From the NCBI GenBank assembly GCA_963575745.1, contig CAUYUJ010017638.1, positions 645,702 to 668,201 on the forward strand: DNA of 22,500 nt. Reading direction: 5' to 3'. The DNA comes from Prorocentrum cordatum. Its lineage: Eukaryota > Sar > Dinophyceae > Prorocentrales > Prorocentraceae. Below are positions 16,348-22,500 of this stretch, one piece after another; within the stretch, counting starts at the first letter, position 1, and each line of letters starts with the position of its first letter. The position numbers and the translations under genes were made by a program. Under the pieces are notes generated by a model. The model searched no databases and was not told the origin of the DNA. It saw only the letters and a program-made list of their open reading frames with translations.

Positions 16348-16533
16348 AGATGGGGTCGAAGGATCGCGCCGCATCGCCAATGCATCGCCGATGCATCGGC
16401 AATGCATCGGCGATGCATCGGCAACGTCGGCGTGGGGAAACACAGTCTCCACATCGGGCCGCATCGCCAATGCATCGCCGATGCACCCGCGATGCGGTGC
16501 GAGCCTCCGACCCCATCTACTCCGACCCCATCT
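16348..16533. repeat. GCATCG palindromic repeat cluster
   Basis: A perfect 28-bp direct repeat (GCCGCATCGCCAATGCATCG plus CCGATGCA) lies at 16368-16395 and 16458-16485. The first copy is followed by further 10-bp units around ATGCATCGGC (16396-16432). CCGATGCATCGG-type palindromes are frequent. The cluster is enclosed by AGATGGGGTCG (16348-16358) and two copies of its complement CGACCCCATCT (16508-16518, 16523-16533). Confidence 0.85.
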
Positions 16534-16624
16534 GGGAGGCCTAGAGGGATCCAAGGACGGATGAAGCTTGTCTGAGGCACCTCGGCCCTGGTTGGCGGCG
16601 CGCACCAGGAGGTGGAGGGAGGGG

Positions 16625-16734
16625 GGAGGGCTTCTTAGAGAAGGAGGCTGCTTCTCAGAAGGCGCCGGCCTCACATCTACAGGGAAGGCCCGCGCCTTCT
16701 CTGAGAAGCAGGGGGGGCTTCCAAGAAGCCCTCC
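16625..16734. repeat. long imperfect hairpin, MITE-like
   Basis: The arms of about 40 bp are 16625-16664 and 16693-16734. They share GGAGGGCTTCTT, CTGCTTCTCAGA and AAGGCG in the same order on opposite strands, with a loop of about 28 bp. One arm has an extra AGAGAAGG-like segment where the other has GGAAGCCC. No target duplication was found. Confidence 0.7.
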
Positions 16735-17429
16735 CCCTCCCCCCACCCCCCCGCTGCGCGTGGCTGACCCGGGGCCGCGTCCCTCGGCACCTCCCCCTTG
16801 AACCACCGGTCGCCCTCGAACCACCGGTCGGCGGAGGACCGCGTCGGCCGCGGACCGCTTCGGCGGCGGGCTCGCAGCAGCCGAGCCCTGACGGGCCCGG
16901 GTGGGCAGAGCCTGGAGCGCGTTTCTTGATTGCGGCGACCATGGGCATTGTCGGGAGGGGGGGGGAGGAGGCCAAAAGGGAATAGCATGTAACGCCTCCA
17001 CCCCCACCGTACACCCAAGACACGCGGCAACAATGCCCGAAGCGCACCGAGAAACAAAAGGCGTTACATTATAGGGGGGGAGGGGGGGAGGGGGCCATAA
17101 TGCCAATCATGCCCCAAGCAATAAAGAAACACGCTCCTGACGGGCGGGTCGGGCGGGCGGGACCTTGAAGCGGACGGGCGGGATTGCAAGCAAACGAGCG
17201 GGCGGGCGGACCCTGACGCGCGAGTTGGGCGGGTGGGCCCTGACGGGCGAGCTGTAGGCGGGCTGGGCGAGGCGGCGCAGGGCAGAGCGGCCCGCGGGCG
17301 AAGGGGTCCGGGGCGAAGCGGTCCGGGGCGAAGCGGTCCGGGGCGAAGCAGTTCTCCCTCCCGAACAGCTTAAGTCCCAAAACTCAGAGCAGCTGACAAA
17401 CGATTCGCATGTTCACCGAGACGCGCGGG
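16735..17429. other. GC-rich sequence with GGGCGG words and a 15-bp repeat
   Basis: Intergenic-looking sequence. A GGGCGGG-rich stretch at 17138-17275 contains repeated CCCTGACGGGCG-type words. It ends in four tandem 15-bp units GGGCGAAGCGGTCCG (17296-17355, the last partial). CGAACCACCGGTCG is duplicated at about 16798-16832. ORFs here are Pro/Arg/Gly chance frames. Confidence 0.6.
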
Positions 17430-17651
17430 AAGGGGGAGGAGGAGGAGGAGAGGGAGGGGGAGGAGGAGGAGGAGAGGAGGAGGGAGGAGGAGGAGGAGGA
17501 GGAGGAGGAGGAGGAGGGGAGGAGGAGGAGGAGGAGGAGGAGAAGGAGGAGGAGGAGGAGGAGGGAGAGAGAGAGAGAGAAAGAGAATTGGCAGGAAGAA
17601 AAAGGGGAGGAGGAGGAGGAGGACGAGGAGGAGGAGGAAGAGGAGGAGCAG
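17430..17651 (+). repeat. (GGA)n polypurine array
   Basis: A purine-only + strand with GGA triplets, a GAGAGAGAGA patch at 17566-17580 and GGAAGAAAAAGG interruptions. Confidence 0.96.
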
Positions 17652-18299
17652 CAAAAGGGAGCAGGATAAGGGAGGAGGGCCACCCACATCTCAGACTGCC
17701 CTCCTCTGGCAGGAGCCTAGCGGCGGTCGATCTTCGCCTGGCCGCCAGGCCAGAGCGCGTGCGGGGCAGGCCCTCGTGTCCTGCGGCCCGCGCCGCTACG
17801 GGGCCCGCGCGCGCGCGCGGTGCAAGCCTCGGACACCCGGCAGCGGCTGCGGGGGAACCGGAAGCGGAAAACGGCCCGAGTGCACGGAAGCGGAAAGGCC
17901 GCAAGGAACCGGAAGCGGCCGCAGGGCAGGGCACGGGTGAGATGGGCAGCGGAAGGTGGCGGTGCGCGAGAGGAGCAACGCGCATCGGAGCCCCACGCGG
18001 ACGTCGTGGGTGCGGGCGAGAGGGGCTGCCCTGGACTCCAGGACTCCGTGCGCCCGCGGCGGGCGCCGACTTGGTCGAACAATTTCCAAAGCAATGCTTG
18101 CACATTTGAGCAGGGACTGACCGTCCCGGCAGTCCTACAGTCCTACCACGACACGTCCTTACAGCCCAAAAGTGTCCTCAGAACGAAAAGCACGGTTCTC
18201 AGAACAGGACCCAAATGTGCTAAAACAGGACAGACTCCGCCTAGAGTGTTCTAAGAGCATGTCGTGGAAGCCGCAAAAGGGTTCTCAGAACCTTGGTTG
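17652..18299. other. unassigned sequence with short repeats
   Basis: The CGGAAGCGG word is repeated several times between 17858 and 17925. GTTCTCAGAAC palindromes recur at 18195-18205 and 18279-18289, with a GTCCTCAGAAC variant near 18175. A loose inverted pair (CCACGACACGTCCTTA near 18146 and its near-complement at 18253-18269) may mark another decayed element. ORFs of 144-173 codons overlap in different phases with no motif. Confidence 0.45.
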
Positions 18300-18451
18300 C
18301 CCTGACCTTCCAGAGAGCTATGTTTTAGCACTGGAAACCTAAAAAACAAAAAAACACAAGACGAAACAGCCTAGAACCAAGACGAAAAAATAGCTCTGGG
18401 ATAGGTGTTGACGTCGGGTGCTATTTTTTTAGCCCTCCTGGAAGGTCAGGG
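18300..18451. mobile_element. 152-bp TIR element (MITE-like)
   Basis: The left arm CCCTGACCTTCCAG, then AGAGCTATGTTTTAGCAC (18300-18331), pairs with the right arm, which complemented reads CCCTGACCTTCCAG, then GAGGGCTAAAAAAATAGCAC (18418-18451). The interior is A-rich, with GACGAAA twice. Possible flanking duplication TGGT(T/G)G is 5 of 6. It encodes nothing. Confidence 0.75.
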
Positions 18452-18510
18452 TGGTGGGACTATAATTAGGCGAGCCGGGACGCTTCGCCGCTGCTTGGCC
18501 TCCGGCCTCT

Positions 18511-18640
18511 GAACGAAGGATTGCAAGGATTGCAATCCTTGAACGAAGGATTGCAAAAAAACCCAAGGTTTTTTTGCAATCCAAGGTTTTTTTGCAATCC
18601 TTCGTTTTTTTTGCAATCCTTTTTTTTGCAATCCTTCGTT
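18511..18640. repeat. stacked ATTGCAAT palindromes
   Basis: GAACGAAGGATTGCAA occurs twice on the + strand (18511 and 18541). Its complement TTGCAATCCTTCG(TT) occurs twice further on, along with extra TTTTTTTGCAATCC units. GGATTGCAATCC (18526-18537) is itself a perfect palindrome. Many alternative stems can form, separated by A or T runs of 7-9 bases. Confidence 0.85.
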
Positions 18641-18764
18641 GGGCGGGCCCCGGCGGGTCTTCACCCGGGGCCCGCCCGCGGGCGCCTCGCGGGCGCTCCT
18701 GGCGCTGGCGGGGTCTGGCGGCGGTGGCCCCGGAGGCCGCCCCGTGGGTGCTCACAAGGGGGGC

Positions 18765-18945
18765 GAGCCCCTGGCATGCCTTGGTGGAAGTCGGCTAGGG
18801 AAGAGGAAGCATGCTGCCAACGGGGCGCCGTCGGTAAACCGTCAACCTTTCTTACCCCCGGGGGGAACTCGTACAGTTTCCTGACCACGAGCCCCTGGCA
18901 TGCATGGGTGGGAGTCGGCTAGGGAAGAGGAAGCCTGCTGCCAAC
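18765..18945 (+). repeat. 57-bp direct repeat pair
   Basis: GAGCCCCTGGCATGC, then GTCGGCTAGGGAAGAGGAAG, then TGCTGCCAAC, occurs at 18765-18821 and 18889-18945 with about five mismatches. The second copy continues into the 541-735 dispersed repeat family. The first does not, so only the start of the element was duplicated. Confidence 0.9.
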
Positions 18946-19174
18946 TAATCTCCAGATGTCTAAGAGATGTGTCAAACATATCTTATAGACATTTACAAAA
19001 AAAAAAAACATAGATTATCCCGGCAAAGCAACCAACCTAACAGCGATGTGTAGAAGCATATCTGAAAGCATTCCCCTTAAGATTCAGATGAAAATCCAGT
19101 TGTAGAATTCTGCTGTTCTCGCAGTCGTAGTCGCATTCGCGATGACAGTCGCAGCGGCAACGGCAGTCGCAGTC

Positions 19175-19491
19175 ACAGCCTCAGCCTCAGCCTGCCTCAG
19201 CCTCAGCCTCAGCCTGCCTCAGCCTCAGCCTGCCTCAGCCTCAGCCTCAGCCTGCTTCAGCCTCAGCCTCAGTCTGCCTTCAGCCTCGGCCTCAGCCTCA
19301 GCCTGCCTCAGCCTCAGCCTGCATCAGCCTCAGCCTCAGCCTCAGCCTTCAGCCTCAGCCAGCCTTCAGCGCCTACCTCAGCCTCAGCCTCAGTCTGCTT
19401 CAGCCTCAGCCTCAGTCTGCCTTCAGCCTCGGCCTCAGCCTCAGCCTGCCTCAGCCTCAGCCTGCCTCGGCCGCAGCATCAGCCTGCCTCA
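19175..19491 (+). repeat. (CAGCCT)n hexamer array
   Basis: CAGCCT hexamers are interrupted by CAGCCTGC, CAGTCTGC and CGGCCT variants. A longer unit, TCAGTCTGCCTTCAGCCTCG, occurs twice (19269 and 19411), showing higher-order duplication. The Ser/Ala/Cys/Leu/Gln ORF across it is a shadow. Confidence 0.96.
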
Positions 19492-19841
19492 GCATTCAAA
19501 ATGTGGCCCAGGAATGGAGTTCTGGGAACTAGAAGAACACGAAGTGGCCTACAGTTGGCTCCGGGCATTCAAAATCATGCCCAGGAATGGAGTTCTGGGA
19601 ACTTGAAGAGCACGAAGTGGCCTACAGTTGGCTCCGGGCATCCAAAATGTGGCCCGGGAATGGAGTTCTGGGAACTTGAAGAGCACGAAGTGGCCTACAG
19701 TTGGCTCCGGGCATCCAAAATGTGGCCCGGGAATGGAGTTCTGGGAAGTCCGAAGAGCACGAAGTGGCCTACAGTTGGCTCCAGGCATTCAGAATGTGGC
19801 CCGGGAATGGAGTTCTGGGAGGTCGAAGAGCACGAAGTGTG
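19492..19841 (+). repeat. 73-bp tandem repeat, 4.8 copies
   Basis: Units start at 19492, 19565, 19638, 19711 and 19785. Shared parts are GCAT(T/C)CAAAATGTGGCCC, GGAATGGAGTTCTGGGAA, GAAGAGCACGAAGTGGCC and TACAGTTGGCTCC. Copies differ at a few sites. Since 73 is not a multiple of three, one frame (19501-19989) reads the unit in three phases, giving unrelated peptides, which argues against a coding role. There are no spacers, so it is not a CRISPR array. Confidence 0.96.
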
Positions 19842-20065
19842 TGACTGTTTGCGAAAAGCGCATTCGGACACGAGTTCGGACACAGCTCCCCGGCAGCTGC
19901 CCCGACCCCCCTGTGGAGTCATCTGCTGCTCTCTTTTGAGACCACTAGAAACCTATCAGCAAAAGCTGTTAGGTAATAAATGGTTTTGAACATGCTTTAC
20001 ACATTTGCCCACATCTTTAGTTCAATCATCGGATTGTTAGAATGTCCATTGTCATGGCATCCACA

Positions 20066-20833
20066 CATGCATTGCATCTCACTGATTTCCAGCGGCGACG
20101 AGAAAGGCGAATAGCCCAGGGGCGGGCATTACACGCTTTCGCACGGGAGCCTTGTCGAAGACATAGTAGGGAGACGAACTCTATACACCGACGCTTTTTC
20201 CGACCCTGCGCTGAAATGCGCACAAGAACGCGGATCCTGGTGTATACGGAATCCTGGTGCGTACATTTTTCGTTGTTTCCTTTGGAAAACGGGGGAAAGG
20301 TATACACCACACCACCCGGACGTCGTCCCCGACCCCCCAAAAAAGTCGTGGGATTGGAAAAACAACCCGCCACTGGTAATGTATATGTTACAGTTTCCGA
20401 CATAGGTCATCGGCGCCCCTGGATGCAGGTATTGCTCCCCCCTGGGCTACTCGCCACCATCGTTGCCCCCGAGATCTGAATAGGGGAAAGGAATACGCTC
20501 TGCCACCCGCCCAGGCCCGAAGGCATCGGCCCACCCAGGGGGCAACGCAATTCAGATATGTTCCCGCCTCCTCGCCCATATTCCCTGTGTTCGTTTTCTC
20601 GCTTCATCTATCTCTCCAAGCTGCTGCTTGCAGGGCCCCTGGCGGGCTGGGGAAGAGACGCACACGTCGAGCGTATGCCGACGTCTGGCGCATTCTTCCA
20701 GCACATGTAGCATGATGCCATCGCGTGTGTCCGATACATCTCGTGTAAACCTCTCGGGTAGGACCCACTCGGGTGGGACCCTGCGACAACAAACCACGTC
20801 AACCGAGCACTGCCGTGCGAGCGCACTCGTTCG
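20066..20833. other. unassigned sequence with a loose internal duplication
   Basis: GGGGAAAGG(T/A)ATAC occurs at about 20293 and 20484 with weak similarity around each, suggesting an old duplication of roughly 190 bp. TCGGGTAGGACCCACTCGGGTGGGACCC near 20755-20783 is a short double repeat. Three ORFs of 90-145 codons overlap on both strands in different phases with no recognised domain. A real exon is possible, but I cannot pick the frame. Confidence 0.4.
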
Positions 20834-21193
20834 TCAGAAACTATCACGCTTCAGACAATCACTCCAACGGCAGGACTCCGCACGGCACTCTTCCTGGTTG
20901 GTCCGAAAGTCATCCTCATCGTCGTTCCTGTGATTGCGGGTGCTCTCTTCCTGTCTCCTCTGCATATTTCTCCTTCTCCCCCATTGCGCAAGCTCTCCTT
21001 CCGCCCCCTGATTTGCCTCCTCCTCCTCCTCGCCCTCCTGCCTTTTCTCTCCCTCCGCCACCTCCCCCATCCCTATTGCAAGGGCGCGCGCACCGATTTC
21101 CTTAGCGCCGTCGCCGCTAAAATTTGGACGCCAAAATGGATACGGGAACAAGGGGGGATGCCCAACAGCAAATGATATCAGAGAAAAAAGCAC
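20834..21193 (-). CDS. unrecognised charged ORF
   Basis: A 119-codon ORF. The first ATG (21193) lies in ordinary sequence, and an internal ATG at 21070 would give 78 residues. From there it reads MGEVAEGEKRQEGEEEEEAN, then a Gln/Arg/Glu-rich section (QWGRRRNMQRRQEESTRNHR) and an acidic and Cys-containing end (NDDEDDFRTNQEECRAESCR), finishing CLKRDSF. Mixed charge and non-repeat codons in the C-terminal half make it more plausible than most ORFs here. Only a short GGA-like run (21017-21030) is low complexity. No family is recognised. A partial spliced-leader match (21130-21145) sits inside the ORF upstream of the internal ATG. Confidence 0.3.
   Translation of the reverse strand: MLFSLISFAVGHPPLFPYPFWRPNFSGDGAKEIGARALAIGMGEVAEGEKRQEGEEEEEANQGAEGELAQWGRRRNMQRRQEESTRNHRNDDEDDFRTNQEECRAESCRWSDCLKRDSF
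21130..21145 (-). other. partial DinoSL-like match
   Basis: The minus strand reads CCGTATCCATTTTGGC, matching the first 16 bases of the CCGTAGCC form of DinoSL with one mismatch. The 3' third (TCAAG) is absent, whereas relics usually keep the 3' end. It may be a decayed relic or coincidence. Confidence 0.25.
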
Positions 21194-21207
21194 ATCATAC
21201 TCTGTTT

Positions 21208-21424
21208 AGGCTATAAGACTGTAGGGCTGTAGGCTATAAGGCTATAGGACTATAAGGCTATAGGGTTATAAGGCTATAGGGCTATAGGACTGCAGGGCTA
21301 TAGGGCTATTAGGGCTATATGACTATTAGGGCTGTAGGGCTATAGGGCTATTAGGGCTATAGGGCTCTTGGGCTATAGGGCTATAGGGCTATACGGCTGT
21401 AAGGCTATGGGGCTATAGGGCTAC
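21208..21424 (+). repeat. degenerate AGGGCTAT array
   Basis: About 25 units of 8-10 bp around AGGGCTAT, with ATTAGGGCTAT, ATAAGGCTAT and ACTGTAGGG variants. ATTAGGGCTAT appears several times. Confidence 0.95.
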
Positions 21425-21585
21425 CGGGCACCCGGACACCCAGGCACCCGTGCACCCGGGCACCCCCGGGCACCCCCGGGCACCTCCGGGCAACCCCGGG
21501 CACCTCTCGGCAACCCCGGGCACCTCCGGGCGCACCCGGGCACCCGGGCAACCCCGGACACCGGGTCACCCGGGCACCCGGGCCG
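21425..21585 (+). repeat. CCCGGGCACC 10-bp array
   Basis: About 15 units around CCCGGGCACC, with CCGGGCAACC, TCTCGGCAAC and CCGGACACC variants. CCCGGG palindromes occur in most units. It starts without a gap at the end of the AGGGCTAT array. Confidence 0.95.
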
Positions 21586-22362
21586 GCCACCGAAATCGGC
21601 GATGTAAGTCACCTACACAAATGAATCCGCTAGGACCCCTACAGAGGCAAGCTCTGATTGGGGAGTGTTCTCCAAAACCAACAGCGGCAGCTATCGGGCA
21701 GGCGGCCTTGTGTCTCAAATGGACAACGTCCCGCGGCGGCACTGACAGCCAATCTTGCTCAAAATGAGCACGACCTGCTGTCGGTCTTCGCACCAATATT
21801 TGCCGCACCCATCTCAATCGCACCGAGAAAAAATACACGCAGACGGAGCGCAAGGACCCCTTCTCGCCCCGAACCAGCCAGTGCGTGTTCGACTCGAAAT
21901 GAGAGACAAACAGAACCGGGTCTTACGCAATATGGCATAGCAGCCTTACGCCGCAGCTTACGCGAGCCGCCAGCGCGGCACGCCGTGCTAGAGACGAGGG
22001 CGCTCGCACGCGACCTCACGCGGCAACTTTGCGCGCCAAGGTCGGTGAAGACGACCCAATTCTCTGCGTCGCCCAAACGGGCTCGCCGTGAGCGGCCACC
22101 CCTCGCCCTCCGATTGCTCGACAGCTCGCTACAGCCTGACAGGCGCCGGGTGCGCGAGGCTCCCGGCGCAAACGCGTGGCGTGGCCAACAGCAGACGAAA
22201 AGCGCAGACTGCGTCGCGCGGTGCGCCACCGGCCACTTGAAAGCAGGCCCGAGCCCATGGCTCTGGCCCCGCGTTCGGCTCGGCCCCCCCCGAGCGCCCG
22301 GCAAAGAATCGCGGCATCGCGGCAGGGAGGGGGCCCGAACGCAGCGGCGAGCTTAAGAAATT
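21586..22362. other. unassigned GC-rich sequence
   Basis: No repeat or RNA is recognised. Overlapping ORFs exist on both strands (232 codons plus, 181 codons minus) over the same DNA, both Arg/Ala/Pro-rich and without motifs, so neither is reported as a gene. Confidence 0.4.
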
Positions 22363-22500
22363 ATGAAGCTCGACGGGGAAGCGATCAACGAGTTAATCGA
22401 GGCGCAACCAATAGGCTTCGGTGTCAGTGACCTGGAGCCCCAAGAGTGCCAGAGATCGCCTCGCCTCGCGAGGGTGAGGGTCGGACGGACGATGACCCGT
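22363..22500 (+). CDS. possible 5' end of a gene running off the window
   Basis: ATG at 22363 opens a frame that stays open for 46 codons to the window edge. An in-frame TAA lies three codons upstream (22354-22356). The first 30 residues (MKLDGEAINELIEAQPIGFG, then VSDLEPQECQ) have a balanced, helix-like composition unlike the Arg/Pro-rich chance frames nearby. The following residues become Arg-rich, so a splice site may lie near 22450. It is partial at the right end and no family is recognised. Confidence 0.3.
   Translation, partial: MKLDGEAINELIEAQPIGFGVSDLEPQECQRSPRLARVRVGRTMTR

Larger units (their letters stand above)
18889..20065 (+). repeat. dispersed repeat, copy B, split by about 1 kb
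   Basis: The 5' part (18889-18997) and 3' part (19980-20065) match consecutive parts of the minus-strand segment 541-735. Between them lie a 12-A run (18998-19009), unassigned AT-richer sequence, the CAGCCT array and the 73-bp array. In copy A the corresponding gap is only tens of bases. Either about 0.95 kb was inserted here, or copy A lost it. Confidence 0.6.

Noticed and set aside
15394-17106. 570-codon minus-strand ORF
   Set aside because: Pro/Arg/Gly/Ser-rich without motifs. It passes unchanged through the palindromic cluster and hairpin, and opposite-strand frames are also open.
19492-19841. CRISPR-like array
   Set aside because: The 73-bp units are contiguous, without unique spacers.
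20026-20479. Three overlapping ORFs of 93-145 codons on both strands
   Set aside because: The phases conflict and no domain is visible. Part of the region belongs to the dispersed repeat.
21658-22356. 232-codon plus ORF and overlapping 181-codon minus ORF
   Set aside because: Both are Arg/Ala/Pro-rich over the same GC-rich DNA without motifs. I could not prefer either.
1-22500. tRNA, 5S or other rRNA genes
   Set aside because: I looked for tRNA T-loop boxes (GGTTCGA-type) and familiar rRNA stretches and saw none.

Overview
The window looks like nuclear DNA of a dinoflagellate. The strongest clue is at 7219-7240, minus strand: all 22 bases of the conserved dinoflagellate spliced leader (DinoSL). 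It is joined directly to an ATG, with no intron donor after it, so it looks like a relic of a reverse-transcribed, trans-spliced mRNA and not a spliced-leader RNA gene. High GC, very dense simple repeats, many small terminal-inverted-repeat elements and the lack of compact genes all fit such a genome. I recognise no bacterial operon, rRNA, tRNA or CRISPR array.

Layout. 1-1850: (GGA)n and (TCC)n arrays around GC-rich sequence and a minus-strand dispersed repeat (541-735). 2064-3890: three inverted-repeat elements. The second (3364-3527) has a perfect 8-bp target-site duplication and splits what may be a minus-strand coding region. 2356-2773 and 4777-5154: two diverged copies of one segment, each ending in (GGA)n. 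5158-6051: a (GAT)n block with a long acidic open frame but no ATG. 6600-7308: degenerate CCAAGAGG repeats, then the DinoSL retro-pseudogene. 7954-9778: 89-bp and 160-bp tandem repeats and one charged ORF. 10539-13420: 2.9 kb in which the + strand is almost only G and T, with Z-DNA-forming blocks. 13430-14490: the most gene-like stretch (ORF 13820-14209) and a TIR element. 14668-15395: a 730-bp pyrimidine tract. 15396-18250: GC-rich sequence with palindromic repeats. 18300-20065: a TIR element, stacked ATTGCAAT hairpins, and a second copy of the 541-735 repeat split by CAGCCT and 73-bp arrays. 20834-22500: a minus-strand charged ORF, two short-period arrays, and a possible partial ORF running off the window end.

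No gene could be assigned a function. Almost all long ORFs are frames across simple repeats or GC-rich DNA, where stop codons are rare. The interest lies in the mobile and retroposed material (DinoSL relic, TIR elements that may act as introners, interrupted dispersed repeat) and in the large non-B-DNA repeat blocks.
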